Source: Lepas anatifera | Taxonomy: Eukaryota > Arthropoda > Thecostraca > Lepadidae | Length of the DNA stretch: 64,000 bases | Direction: 5' to 3' | Assembly (NCBI GenBank): GCA_034440635.1 | Contig: JAOTON010000206.1 | Coordinates: 124,001 to 188,000, forward strand | Shown here: positions 10,622 through 23,499 of the stretch, in pieces | How positions within the stretch are numbered: the stretch's first letter is position 1 | Layout of the letters: every line of letters begins with the position of its first letter | Notes under the pieces: model-generated | Told to the model about the DNA's origin: nothing | Database searches by the model: none | Seen by the model: only the letters and a program-made list of their open reading frames with translations | Translations under genes and position numbers: made by a program

Positions 10622-11788
10622 CCTTCGCACGGGTGGGGGTCTTTTAGACCCCTCGGGTTTTTCCGAAGTGGCCAAAAACGGCGGCGCGCAGGGCAAACTT
10701 GGTCTAGCTGTTCCTTCATCATTTTTAATCTTTCCTGAAAATTTTGGCTCAAGGACATATCAGGTCAGGTCACCAGGCCAGGTGAAGTGACCTCACCTCA
10801 AAAATACTTAGGGCCGCATAACTAAAAGAAGGGTTAATCGATCAAGTTGAAACTCATACCACATATTGGGCCCACCAGGAGCTACAACATTTGTTCGGGG
10901 ATTTTTGATATTGGTGACCTAAGGTCATGTGCTGAGCATGACCTCCCATTGTCAATACATGGGGAAAATCACGAAATGAGCTTTTCTCAGTAAGTATGGA
11001 TGGAATCAACTTCAAACATCGGTTGCGACTTGCTTTTAGCCAATTTCTGAAGCTGATGCCGAAAGTTTTGCCATGTGACCTTTAAAGGTCACCTTCGGTC
11101 AAATAAGCTTTTTGGTGTTTTCCTCTATAAAATTTGAATAAACTAGGAGAGAGCTTTTATTTTGTCACCAAAGTGTTTGTATAGTCACTGGAAGTCAAAT
11201 GATATACATCATGACTATACCAGGTCAAGTTGGGTCAGACCGTTGACCTGGGTCAGGTCAAATTCTTAAATTTGACCTGGCATAGCAATATCATATATCA
11301 TTCGATTCGTATTGACGAGAGGATTGCAATGGTTCATAAACCATGGCTGTATCTTGTTTGGTTTGGAAGCTATTAGCGAAAATTAAACGCCCTTATGCAT
11401 GGGTGGCTATGGGCATTCCCAAGATTATGCCCAATATTTAGTGACCTGTAGCTCCTAGGCTTTGACCTGACACGAACATGAATGGCACTGCAATGAAGCG
11501 CATCTCAGAGCTTTCGAATGGTGTTAGAAAAATGTTTCTAGCTATCATAGCTTCTGAGATATATGAGGTTTTCTTAGTACACCTCATATTAGCGATTTTG
11601 ACCTATTTTGACCTCTGGTGACCTTGATATTGACCTGACAAGAAAAATGACCGAAGTATTTTCGATATCATTTTCGAAGAGCTTTCGATTGCCGTTTTGT
11701 TTTCTAGCTCTCTTAGTTTTTGAGATCGTGGGGGGTCTTTTTGCCCCCACCAGGGCGAGGTGGCTCGTACCCGCCACCGGGGCAAGGG
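10622..11788 (-). mobile_element. TTAA element, family A copy 2
   Basis: Intact TTAA duplications lie at 10618-10621 and 11789-11792. The duplicated-motif end is on the right (inverted TTGCCCCGGTGGCGGG and a CGCCCTGGTGGGGG-like copy). The single motif CCTTCGCACGGGTGGGGG and its hairpin GGGGGTCTTTTAGACCCC are on the left. It matches 4077-5269 in reverse almost throughout and starts about 20 bp after the end of LINE similarity. Many AGGTCA/TGACCT hexamers are present. Frames within it are shadows. Confidence 0.88.
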
Positions 11789-12191
11789 TTAAAACTACGA
11801 GCACTACGTATACTGATTTCCCTCTGACGCGCCGGCGTCCCACGGGTTGGCGGCATCGCACACCTAGAGTCGGAGCTGACGGTCCTGGCGGCGCTTCATG
11901 ATGAGTAAACTGTCCTCAAACTCAAAAAGCGCCTTCGATTTAAGCACTTATGTGCTTTTGCGCCAATCGAGAATGTTGTCTGGCTTGTTTGTTTTGATGT
12001 AAGATGAAATACACGTATGACGTATGACGTATGACCCCAGAGGAGTATTTTAATTATCATTATATTGAGCTCATTGTACATTTTTTTCAGAGAAATCATG
12101 GGCGTGTTTATGATTTTCGGCTAAAATACCCCTAATTACCTAATTACTAATCAAATTCCTGGATTTAACTAAGGTGCCATTTTCCCCTTAA

Positions 12192-12642
12192 AGGGAATGT
12201 GGTACATTGGTCCAATCCAGGACTTTAGTGTAATTAAAGGTATTTTTAGTCGAAAATCATGACAACATCCATTATTTCTCTGACAAATGTACAATCAGCT
12301 CGATATTTAGGTTTTTAGAATGCCCCTCTAGGGCGAAAAAATAAACCTCTGCCTGTGGACGACGTCATGATCTGGCAACAACTACCCTATTCAATAGGCT
12401 TCAAGGGCTTCAATTGACTGATTACTCAGCGTGACGTCAGCGCTGTCGTCACACCAACAGCTGACAACTGTGGCCGCCTGGCTGGGGTACATGTGAGGTA
12501 CATTTCAGGTAGGTTTTTAAGCTTTTCTCCACGGAAATTTTGAGTTTCAAGACAAATGATGTATTGAGTACTGGGTTTTCCGGCACGTTTTACCACTCAG
12601 CTATCTCAGTCAAAATCACGTTATAAAGGTGCCACATTCCCT
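12192..12642 (+). mobile_element. 450-bp TTAA element (family E), full copy
   Basis: TTAA lies on both sides (12188-12191 and 12643-12646). The inverted termini are AGGGAATGTGGTACATTGG and ATAAAGGTGCCACATTCCCT. Length is 451 bp, against 450 bp for the copies at 15092 and 50685. It contains a TGACGTCA palindrome (12432-12439). It encodes no protein and is a miniature inverted-repeat transposon mobilised by a TTAA-specific transposase, piggyBac- or Kolobok-type by inference. Confidence 0.88.
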
Positions 12643-12646
12643 TTAA

Positions 12647-13403
12647 CCAAGAATGTCACGCATCCCCATCCCCCACCATTCATTTTCTTTAAGAATCACT
12701 TCCCTTGAATAACTTGGAGTAGAACACATGTATCAATAACCCTCCATGTTGTCAGCTAAAAAGGAAAAAGGTCGCTGCCGACGCTGGCGGAAATCGCTGT
12801 CGACGCGCCCGAGGGAGCAGGGAGGCCCTGTTGTGACGCGTCGGACATGCGAGTGAATCAAAGGCGCATAAGGTAAAGTCGGGGCTGTCTCCTCTAGATC
12901 CGGGCACCATCCATGTCAAGGCTGTGTCGCTTATGTTCATCTGTGACGGGTCCGGACTCCACGGAGTAGAAGTCGGCTGAATTTCATCGACTAGACTTTT
13001 ACCAAAACTGTTGACTCCAACTGATTCCGACACCGACTCTGACTCGCCGCACTTGTCCGATGGAATCGGTGGGACTCTTGAAAATGGAACACGCAAAAAC
13101 CTTTAAAATGTAGAGCTACAAAACTACGATGATTAGCGACTGCCTTGAGTAGACTGTGCTCTTATTCATATGTATTGATGAAAATAGCCTTCCCTGGAAT
13201 TATGAAGTTTTCCAAACAGCTTCTGTGGATCGGTATTATCCTCAACATGCTCATAAATTATATATTACATGTGAATCGACAATATGTATGGGAAGACATG
13301 ATCCATTTGTAAGTGCGGAGTGTTGTTTCCAGCGGTGGCCGAAGATTTTTCCCAACTGGGGGCGTCTGTGTGTAAAAAAGTAGAACCCGTTATGCTTCGT
13401 CGA
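12647..13403. other. Intergenic stretch without firm feature
   Basis: It includes a short phrase, CCGACACCGACTCTGACT (about 13028), also present near 6791, which suggests a small dispersed repeat. The frames here show no domain. Confidence 0.4.
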
Positions 13404-13591
13404 CGGGGATAAGTGGCTGACTGGATAGCATCCATGTCTCCAGAGCGACAGGTCCCGGGTTCAAGTCTCGACAGAGTCTACGAATAAGTTGATCTGATCT
13501 GCCAAACCAATCCCAACAAGATGGGAGTTGCCGACGCCGTATAACCCTGACAGTTTTTGCGTTGTGAAAATCCCAGTAATTATTATTACTT
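13404..13591 (+). mobile_element. tRNA-derived SINE
   Basis: A box-like TGGCTGACTGGATAGC lies at 13413-13428 and a B box GGTTCAAGTC at 13458-13467, with tRNA-like spacing. A family-specific tail follows (CCCAACAAGATGGGAGTTGCCGACGCC at about 13512-13538, reading on to CGTATAACCCTGACAG) and ends in ATTATTATTA. The tail recurs in other copies here (28.7, 30.1, 47.6 kb). Internal RNA polymerase III boxes are the usual SINE promoter. Confidence 0.72.
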
Positions 13592-15087
13592 CGTCAATAG
13601 CTATTGACACCTTGTACCGGCAATACCTTTCGTCGCGTTGCCACAGACACAACAAATTCCTTAAACTCGGGCATTCTCTGCCGCCTGCAAGGTAGACACA
13701 CACCATTGTAGCGGAAGCAAAAACACACACTGAAAACGAAACAGAACAGGAGAGCCCAACCACGCGTAGCGTTCCAAATTCACCGCAAGTACACTTGCGC
13801 TCAGTCGCGCGCTAACTCGGCCCCCGGTTACGGGAGCGGGGTACCGTTGATCCGGGGTTTAGTATGCGGAGGCGTGAGCTCTCGCGTGGTTGACGCCTCG
13901 GATGCACTGACGAAACGACACTGGAGCGAGAACGGCAGCGGCGTGGCCAGGCAGCGCCGCGGGGAGGGCCTGCTCGGAACGGGACGGTTGCTGACGGGCG
14001 ATGGACCAGTCGCGCCACATAGCCATTGTAGGCAATGTCACTGCAGGAGGGCGGATACGCTCCGCAAGGAATACCATCACGCGTCGTATCGTCTGTACAC
14101 AGCGGCGCCTCTGCCGCAAAAACAACATTCCACGGCTTCACGCGTGCTGACTGGCTAGAATACGGCCCGTTCTGTGAAGTTTTACACAGAAAACAACGCA
14201 GCCTCACAAGTTTTAAGTGGGGACTCTTCTCCCAGTGCCGCCTAGCTGAGGAGCAAAAAGGCGATATTGTGGTGGATATGGTGTGCAGTTTCCGTTTTCC
14301 CTGTTTAGGTAACGGTGGATGAGAATAAATAAGTACCTCCGAAAACATCTATCCATCCGTTTTAGTGAAGATATTCCAAATGTTTAACCTGTTACTGTTA
14401 TGGCTTGCATTCGAATATTTTCCATGGCAAATATGGCCAAGTGTTATCAGAAGCTCGTTCAAGAGTTTTTCAAGAGCACAGTCGGATTTCGGTTGTATTT
14501 TCGGAGCTTTTGAATGTCATACGACTATCTTCGTCAGCAAATGATTGCTGAGCCAGCTCATAAGTCAATACACAAGCTTGAAAAACATTGGATCACACTC
14601 GTGCTAAAAATTCAAATTCTACTTGTTTTTTTGAAAATCAAGAATAATGCATATACAAGTTCAACAAGTTAATTTATGTCCCAGTCAAATACGATTTACC
14701 GCAACATACCTTATCCGAAGCTCTTGTTCATTCTTTTCCACCTCATGAGCTCTTGAAATGTTCGAAACATGTATTGTTGAATGTTTCAGACTTCTTGCCT
14801 AAATACTTGGTCTTCTGTAATATCTGGGAAATTACCGACAATGCTGGCGTGGCGAGTTTGCGGGTGAATGGCTAAAGGACTCCCCCTGACAGCCCCGAGC
14901 CACTTGGCCTCCATCTGTGAATTACAGGATAAAACGCAGAGCCGTACAGTCCGCTTTTGAAGCTCGCCTCTCCGCTGCTTACGGGCCCTCCGATTGGTAG
15001 CGGAGTAGCGGTTTCTGTAGCGAGAAAGCGGAGCAGCGGGTAGCGGAATAGAAATTATTGAAAACAGCTGCTGCCACCGGCAGCCTT
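13592..15087. other. Unique region with CpG-rich block (about 13780-14260)
   Basis: The block from about 13780 to 14260 is clearly GC- and CpG-rich (many CGCG, GCGCC, CCGC words), and the flanks are AT-rich. Long overlapping frames on both strands, up to 178 aa, are expected from the composition and show no recognisable domain. It could be a promoter-type CpG-rich segment or an exon-bearing piece, and I cannot tell which. The remainder to 15087 has nothing identifiable. Confidence 0.35.
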
Positions 15088-15091
15088 TTAA

Positions 15092-15541
15092 AGGGAATGT
15101 GGTACCTTGGTCGAATCCTGGAATTAGGTGTAATTAGGGGAACTTTTAGCCGAAAATCATGGAAGTGTTCATGATTTCTCTGAAAAATGTACAATAAGCT
15201 CAATATTTTGATTTTTAGAATATTCCTCTAGAGAAAGAAAGAAATATCTGCCTGTGGATGATGGAATTATCTGGCAACTACTGCCATATTCAAAACGCTT
15301 TAAGGGCTTTGATTGGCTGGTACTCACCGTGACGTCAGCATGTGTCGTCACACCAACAGCCATGACACCTGCGGCCTGCTGCTAAGGGTACATGTAGGGT
15401 ACATTTCAGGTAGTTTTTAACTTTGCTCTACGGAAATCTCGAGTTCCAAGACAAATGATACATTGAGTACCGGGTCTTCCGGCGTGCTTTACAACTTGGC
15501 TATCTCCGTTAAAATCACGTTATAAAGGTGCCACATTCCCT
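15092..15541 (+). mobile_element. 450-bp TTAA element (family E), full copy
   Basis: Flanks are TTAA (15088-15091) and TTAC (15542-15545). Ends are AGGGAATGTGGTACCTTGG and GGTGCCACATTCCCT. Length is 450 bp. It keeps one TGACGTCA (15330-15337); the second palindrome of the family, near 15260, has decayed. It is non-coding. Confidence 0.88.
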
Positions 15542-16400
<859 letters not shown>

Positions 16401-16619
16401 AAGTCATAAACGTCACCACCGACAAGAAAGTTCTGGTCGCTGAAGCGCCCTAAACCCCGACACTCACCGGCAAGAAAGTCAGGGGCAAGTGAACCTGCTG
16501 GTAAGAATCTTTCCCAGCTAGAACCAAAAGCTGATCAGATTAGGGCTAATTGCTGCCTTCTGCACTGCCTGGTTACAAACACCGATTTCGTCACAGTTTA
16601 GCTGGAATTTGATTTTTAT

Positions 16620-17060
16620 GGAAAGTGGGGACCGCCCCCCCGTATTTTGACGCTTATGGGAGTGATATAGATACGGGCCAGGCAACTATTTCGCGATGTG
16701 CTTGTAACTTCTGTAACAGTTAAGCAACGGCGAACCCTTCGGATGGAATACGACGACATCCGGATCACACAGTAGCTCTGCCTCAATAAATCTTGGTGCG
16801 AGATGGTCGCTGGGAGCTGGCTTCCCCGGTGACGGCAGCTGGCAGCGGGAGAGATGGTGGGCCGGCGAAGGACGGCGGCGTCACCCTCGGCAGGTGTCGT
16901 CGGCTCCCGCGGGAGCGACGCCGTTGTCAGCTCTAAATCACCCGGCACGCCAGCTGCAGATCTATGGAGCGTCCGCGCTAGGTGTTGATTGCTGCAGAGG
17001 GAGCGAGAGAGACAGGGAGGCTAGTAGAGCGGTTCCAGTCGCTGTCGACTTTGGCTCGGG
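16620..17060. other. GC-rich block without identified gene
   Basis: CpG-rich sequence with several short frames on both strands (110 aa minus, 65 aa plus). No domain is visible. It could be promoter-like or exonic, and the sequence does not decide. Confidence 0.3.
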
Positions 17061-17091
17061 GTGCCCAGTGTCCGAAAGCAGTGGAAACTGA

Positions 17092-17147
17092 AAGTTACCA
17101 TGCCATGGGAGATGGTTACCATGGGAGATAGTTACCATGGGAAAGTC
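17092..17147. repeat. Triplicated GTTACCATGGGAGA repeat
   Basis: Three imperfect tandem units of about 18-19 bp, each with GTTACCATG followed by GGAGAT or GGAAAG. Confidence 0.7.
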
Positions 17148-17149
17148 TA

Positions 17150-19785
17150 TTTAAAGGGAGATACGCGAAAAAATATTGGCCAGATCAAAAGGTCACAAAA
17201 AGTTGTTTCAGAAATCCTATTCTCATTTTTTGAGAATTCAGCCTCTAAATGACTTAAAATAGCTCTCAAAGTAAACATCAACATTTCTTGACGATTTATC
17301 GAGAATTCTTATTATCGATCAAATGACGCAGCCTCGGCCATGACCATCAATTTCTCCCTTAAGAACTAGGTCATATCTGTGCTAAACAGTGCTGCAGAAC
17401 CTCGAACCACCACAGGAAAAAGAAACTTAAGAAACACAACATTCCAAAACTGAAACAGAAATATAGGACTTAAAAAAATCACAATTGACCAATCAGAAGC
17501 CTAGGATCTCATACCGGGGCCACGTGACGTATCTGACGCAAAAGTTTCGTCATTCTGGGAATTTTGTAGAAAACGATTGAAGATCCGAGGTACAAAACGA
17601 CTGAAGACTTGAGTAATTAGTTTGTGTTCCAATTTTTGGACAGATTGATTCATTTTGTAGTTTTTAGAGACTTTGTAGAATGAATTCAAATACAAATAGA
17701 GGAGAAAATACATTTTATTACAAAAATAATGACTTTTAAACTTTAAGTAGCTTTCAAAAACCAAGAGATGAAGAGCAGGGTCCAGCCTTTGACCGGTATC
17801 GTTGACATATTTCAATAATAGTTTAGTGGCCTCCAAAACTGTTGCCAAAAATACAAAAATAATTGACAGCTGCGTATCAAAATTTTTCAAATAGCGAGAA
17901 ACCAGAATAATTTTTGGGCGTACCTTTTAAACATTTTTTTGCAAAGTTAGAGGATAATTTTGTCATCCGAATCCTCTTACTACCATACCTTTGATTAGTT
18001 TATATGCACCAGGATGATTAAACTGCGCTAAACAATATGACTTGAAAAGCGAGTGGAAACTTTGGTAGGAAAAGCACAGAAGTGAGTGGAGCTTGCCCGT
18101 GTGTCGCTCTTTTCTCAGCACCTGGGATTTGCTACACGGGGTGGGGGGAGGCGTTGATGGGCCAGAAGTGTAAAACATGACGTTTTAGACATTATTTGAA
18201 ACAAATACGTGAGCTTGGAATGTCTGTGATAAAGAGGTACAAAATGCCAGCTATAAAACATCAAAGTCTTGTTGTTCCTGTTCTTATTTGCCAGTGTTTA
18301 CCAATAGTACCTATATATCTCCAGAGCCCTGTCTGGTTACAAGGCGTAGAAATATAATTTTATACGATGAAAGTTCCTTATTAATAACGAACCATTTATA
18401 CATCATCTCCACTTTCATGCTGATTTCTCTCTCTGTCACAGAATTCAGCCATGCTAACCATGTCGCTCGTTTTTAACACCAGCGGACAATTTCGCGGCCC
18501 AAATATCCCAATTGTTGGGTGCAACTACAGGAGACCGTTCTGCCAGCTTTGGTGGTTGTTATATGCCCCATAATGTTGGAGATGACCTCCTCCAGGCGCC
18601 CGCTGCGCCATAAAATGCATGGAGATGAGGCAGTAAGACAATGCAGGGTCGTCCAATGTCACGGCTCTCCTCCGAGGCGGCTCTCAGCGGTAAATAGACA
18701 CACCGTGGTATGAACTTTGCCTGTGAGCAGAATTTAATTACTTACTTTGATGTTGAAACAACATGCAAAGTTCTGCACTTTAAAACTTTCTTTGCAACCA
18801 GGAGAATACGTAGAAGCAGGGAACATTTTGTACGGCATTTTGTTCTTCCATTCGTTGTATTATTAGTTATATACGCAGGCCAAACAAATGGCCAGGACTG
18901 GTGAGTTAGGCCTGTTCCTACCAAATACAGTACCTGAGTAACCACTAAGCTATTTTTCGACGAGCAATTGTATCCTCGCATTGGAATCCATCTCTTTGAA
19001 ACGACACGCTCCGTCCCAGGAGGTTCCCGAGCAGCTCATGTATTCTGTATGGGCTGCGGGCGGGGTAACCCTGCGCACAAATGGAGCCGGGCTCTTCAGC
19101 CGGCGGGATTCCCCCGTGCCGAGTCACAATGGAGCAGAACCGCTCCGCTTCACTGGTTCTGAAATGTATGGCTGCGGGGAATCCACCTCGCTGTAGCATG
19201 GCCCGCTTAGATGGAGCGACAGCGACAGCAAAACACGCACAAATACCATGCTGCCTATTAGCTTGCCAGGTGTAATGACTAAAAAAGCAGTAGCAAAACA
19301 TAGCGTGCGATCGTTTCTCGGACCGGCAATCAGTTGCATGATCCGTCGGATTGGGAGGGCGGCCGGCCTGAGCCGGGGCTGCCGTCTCCGGATGATGGTG
19401 TTTCTGATTGCGTTCTGGCCATCTCGCCGTGGTCGGGCCGTACATTAACGGCATATAAACGTCATGGCTGCAGTCATTTCTAGAACAAATACCTGACGCC
19501 GCCGGCCGCGGCTCGCCCTTAACGGTACTTTGGTGGTCGCTTCAGCTGCAACAACGCAGGCGAGCCCTCGCCCTCATCCCGCACTACTGAGAAACTGCCT
19601 TATCCCAGCCGTCGATACCAGAGACAGCCTTCTGATCATAATCTAATCCAACTCTTTGTAATCGGGATACTTTGAGCAGAAGCAGCACTTTCCGTCGGGA
19701 TGAGTTTGATTCCTGAAGTAAGGTCCATACGTTTTTTGGGGACTTCAGTGCATTAAAACAATATGCAGAACCTGAAACGCACTGG
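17150..19785. other. Long unique region, no gene supported
   Basis: AT-rich to about 18480, then more GC-rich around 18990-19560. Frames up to 169 aa (minus, 18945-19454) overlap frames on the opposite strand and show no motif I can name. I see no tandem or dispersed repeat of the types found elsewhere. Confidence 0.35.
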
Positions 19786-20043
19786 TAATCAGGGGCGGAT
19801 CCAGGATTGCCAGTGGAGGGAAGCACCTTCCTTGGGGATACCATCTGAACTAGGGGGTACCATTTTTGGCCGGAAAAACCTATCATGTGGGTGCCAAATC
19901 CCATCGGTGGGCACCGCTTTTCGCATCCTAGGGGAAGCGTCGTTTCAGGGGGCCCCATCGACCTTTCAGAGGGGCGACGTAAACATTTCAGGGGGCGCCG
20001 AGGGTCGATCAGGGGGGCGTGCCCCCGACCCGCCTATGCTGGC
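19786..20043 (+). mobile_element. GGCGGATCCAGG-type dispersed element
   Basis: It starts CAGGGGCGGATCCAGG and ends GACCCGCCTATGC. Internal words are shared with copies at 37976, 41650, 42172 and 49799: ATGTGGGTGCCAAATCCCATCGG, a CATCCTAGGGG-type phrase, CATCGACCTTTCAG and GGGGGCGCCGAGGGTCGATC. The ends (GGCGGATCCAGG and its complement CCTGGATCCGCC in other copies) form inverted repeats, so this is a small non-autonomous DNA transposon. Superfamily is not established; hAT is possible. Confidence 0.7.
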
Positions 20044-20299
20044 AACCAAATTATTGTTTCTGGGTAAACTTTTATATACTGAAAAAATAATGTTTTTTTG
20101 CAGTGCGATGTTCTCCTGAAAGTGTTGCTAAATTTCAGTCGGAGTGTTGAAACAATCAATACTTGTATTGGTCACCTTTCCAAAATATCTACAATTTTGC
20201 ACGTTGTAGAAAGTATGGCGTAAAAGGTGGGAAGCATCCAGAAACAATATGGTTGTGTAATCCAGATTTCCACTAAGGTTTAAATAGTTAATTATGTTT

Positions 20300-20482
20300 A
20301 TCAAGGCCACTCCCAACCGGCCCACGTACCCAATCACAGGGAGTATTGGCGTGGGTGTTCAAGGATCCCCTCCACCCGGTCAGATCCGACACGGAAGGCG
20401 GTTTCCCGCCGTGGGAATTGAACCCACGTTAACCTATGCTATCCGATCTGAAGGCTGGCAATAAAGCCACTAGGTCACCCGG
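20300..20482 (-). mobile_element. tRNA-derived SINE (minus strand)
   Basis: On the minus strand there is a tRNA-like head with an A-box-like TGACCTAGTGGCTTTATTGCC and a B box GGTTCAATTCCC (complement of 20411-20424) followed by CACGGCGGG. A tail with GGCCGGTTGGGAGTGGCC lies at lower coordinates. The head looks more tRNA-like than the other copies here, so it may be a second subfamily. Confidence 0.6.
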
Positions 20483-20489
20483 CCCCCGA

Positions 20490-22070
20490 ACTTTTTTTTC
20501 TTACGTAATTTAAATTTTCTACAATTCTGACAAAATTTGAAACTTTTTTATGGTACAGTTTAGTGGTCGAGCCGAAGATGACGCATAAGCAACAACATTT
20601 TTCGCTGTGAACGTCTGATGGCTCACCAATGATCTTGCCCCATGTTACGAATCCTATGCGGTCTGGACTTGAGACGGACTCTAGCATGCAGACACTCGAA
20701 ACCACCGAGCCATTTCTCCCTATGTGAGGACATGGACTTTTCCTTGAATACTTTCATCTGCATTTAGACGCTTAGCCCATTGCACCGAGACGTGGTGTGA
20801 AGAAAGCCTGTAGGATTTCACAATCCATCCGTTGTCATGCAGCGACAAAGGCTTCGACCAGAATCATTGAAATACAAGCCATGTTGTATAATCAAAATTT
20901 ATTCACACTGCTTCGAAAGCCTTACTCAAGTATTCAAAAGTCATGACCTTAGAAATCGCAGATATATTTAGAGGTGCCCGGAACTTTGGTATTCAGTTCA
21001 GGTGTGCAAAGTTTTCGTTTCGTGGTGCATACGTATCTACTGTGCGTCTTTTAAGATGGTTATTTCTGGTACTGTATTGTAATGGATGTAGCCTCCTAAA
21101 ATATCTGGAGAAAGTCGGCTTTTGGCAGGATCTGCTGCCGAACGGCGTTGAACATTTACTGTTTGTCTGTACACTGAAAAAAATTCACTTTCAACATACG
21201 CTTAAACTCGATCCATATCACACTGATACTCCCGGCTTATCATTAATAAACAATACTTCGGTGGAATAACTGCGGTGTAAGCGGAGCTAAAGGGCATTCA
21301 ATGGGAGTAATTGTCTACACTGATACTCTCTGGATACTCTCACAGATCAAGATGCATAGTTGCTACCATTTTACGCCAGATAGACCCTTGTATAATCCAG
21401 TACATACGCTATTGTTGCTGCACATATTACTCCGATATGACACTACCGCTACCACGTTCTTACACCAACGGTATCCCGTTGAATTGCGCGCTCGGCCGCC
21501 ATCCTTTTGCAGTTTATTTACGCAGGGTGCAGTTTAATTCTCGGTGGCGTGAACTTTGTCATTTCTTAAATAAGAAATGACAAATAAGAAATAGCAATAT
21601 TGTTATTAATGAGTGATATTATTTAGATTCTATAGAACATATTTTCAAACAATCATGTTCTCTTTTGGATGTTGAAACAAGCCAAATACCTCTCCTGAAT
21701 GGGCAAGACAATGTGATATAAGAGGAAGGCGTGGCAACGTTGGTATGTCCTCTGTATCAATGCTCGGCTTTGGCATTCTCATATCAATATTTCCATGATA
21801 GGAGAGGATACAATGAAGCAGAAATCTGAAAACAATAGATCAGTGTACATATACATGTGTACATGTATCCTAGTATGGCCACTCATACCAGAACGGTGAT
21901 ATCCGTCCTCATTTCGTTTTTGGTCGTCGTTGGACGAGCTCCTGTGCAGCGATAGGCTCCGACGATGCTTGGTTGGTGTGGAATAAAGAAATGACATTGT
22001 ATTTATCTTTTTAGATTTCAAGAGGAAGTGCTGCATTTTAAGCAGTAATAAGGAGTACATCATGGGGCTA
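20490..22070. other. Unique region without identified gene
   Basis: Frames up to 108 aa (plus, 20943-21269) are present without recognisable motifs. No repeat family is seen apart from a short direct repeat, AATAAGAAATGACAAATAAGAAATAG, at about 21568-21594. Confidence 0.35.
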
Positions 22071-22072
22071 AG

Positions 22073-22216
22073 TCATGCGTATCCAGGGGGAGCTAGGCCG
22101 GGGTTTAGGGGAGGCAGTAAGGGGCCGAAAATCGTTAAAAAATGAGTTTTTTTAGAAAATCGGGGGGTTTGAGGGAAGGAGGCCATTTCCCCGCCCCCCT
22201 AGATCCGCCAGCGTGT
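22073..22216 (+). mobile_element. Divergent GGATCC-type element
   Basis: It begins GCGTATCCAGGGGG and ends CCCCCCTAGATCCGCCAGCG. The inverted ends resemble the GGCGGATCCAGG family, but the interior is short and different. Confidence 0.45.
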
Positions 22217-22219
22217 GTA

Positions 22220-22560
22220 TATTAGGTGTAACAATGGGTTATTGATGGTAACCCTTGGGGATAACTGACGGGTGGAGCTGGCGTAACTTTGGGAATTTTT
22301 TAAGTTAAGGTGAGCGTAAACAGGGGGTAAAATAGGTGTAAAGAAGGAGTTTACTCCTGCAGGGAGTAAAAACTTGTTCAGTGAGGGGATATCATAAGGG
22401 TTAGTCCAGTGTATTGTGTCGATAAGGGGCAATCAGTGTGTCATTTAAGCATAACTGAGAGGTAACTCAGGTGAAACTAAGGGATAACGTTAGAGTAATC
22501 GGTGGGTAGGGTTGGAATTGGTGATTGGGAATTGGTTAGAGTAGCCAGTTACCGAACGGG
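22220..22560. repeat. G-rich quasi-periodic stretch
   Basis: Strong purine bias on the plus strand, with phrases ending TAAC/TAAG at roughly 20-28 bp intervals (GGTAACCCTTGGGGATAAC, GGCGTAAC, AAGTTAAGG, GGGATAACG). It may be a decayed minisatellite. Periodicity is by eye only. Confidence 0.3.
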
Positions 22561-23490
22561 CGTGTCGGGTGGACTAAAGTGTGTCCATCAATGTCGGCTA
22601 TACTGCATGGAAGTCGGGTCATCTAGCCACCTGCATTCAGCATTGCTTCTCCGGGATGGGGATGTAATCCTAAGATTTAACGTTTTCGCCCCATGTGCCA
22701 AAAACTAGGGCCCATTGCAACCTCTAACTTGTACCTAAGCGTGCAGTGTCAAATGGTGATATCTTTGCTGTTCTGTTTTCCATGACGTTTTGACTTTTTT
22801 TTACTTCGAAGAAAATAGTTAGAGACACCAGGAGCAATAATGCAGTCGAATCCGGGTGTGGATTTCCAATCGGAAATAGTGTCGACACTATTGGTGCGCG
22901 TTCACAGGTATCGGGGAGTCCAGCCATGTAACGCCTGTACCATGAAAATAAGAGAACCACACTGTGAGGCACGTGCCAAACCTGGGGATGGCCAGTACAA
23001 GTCCTCGCAACCTTTTCCTGCACTTTTTCTTGCTAAAAATTATGCTCAAGTATAATTTAGCAACCTTTGAACGGGGTGTGTGCTATCAATTACCATCATT
23101 AACATACTTATCGTTATCAATGAATTGATGTCATCCATGTCTTTTATCGCATCGCTGTTTTCGAAGTCACCGTCCCAAGAAATGTTATCAAACCAACGTC
23201 ATCCAAGTTAGAGTGAAACTACCAGGTGCGCACCACTAATAGTTTCGTAAAAACTTACCATGTTTGTGCGGCAACTCGCTGGAAAACGACTTCAGCCTTG
23301 CCAAATGGTGCAGGAAATGAAAGCATCACCTTAACGGTGGCCAGCTGCATAAAACATTCAGCAAGTGCCCGCTCAGTGCCTTCCCCGGAGGGGTTGCACT
23401 AGCCATGCCTGTTTCCTGCGAGTGTTCCCATGAATTTTTACTGGGGGACAACTCAGACCTGGAGATGGCCGAGGGAATGGGGGGGGGGTG
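22561..23490. other. Unique stretch before LINE
   Basis: No coding domain seen; the frames are short and overlap on both strands. Confidence 0.35.
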
Positions 23491-23499
23491 AGACGCGAA

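Noticed and set aside
11589..11901. Small ORFs inside the TTAA elements (for example 90, 97 and 108 aa)
   Set aside because: The same peptides appear in copies 4077 and 10622 on both strands and derive from transposon ends and bodies, not from genes.
13812..14348. 178-aa minus and 103-aa plus frames in the CpG-rich block
   Set aside because: Opposing open frames are expected from high GC, and there is no motif or splice evidence.
20405..20475. Functional tRNA gene on the minus strand
   Set aside because: A- and B-box-like words are present, but it continues into a SINE-type tail, and I could not pair a full acceptor stem.
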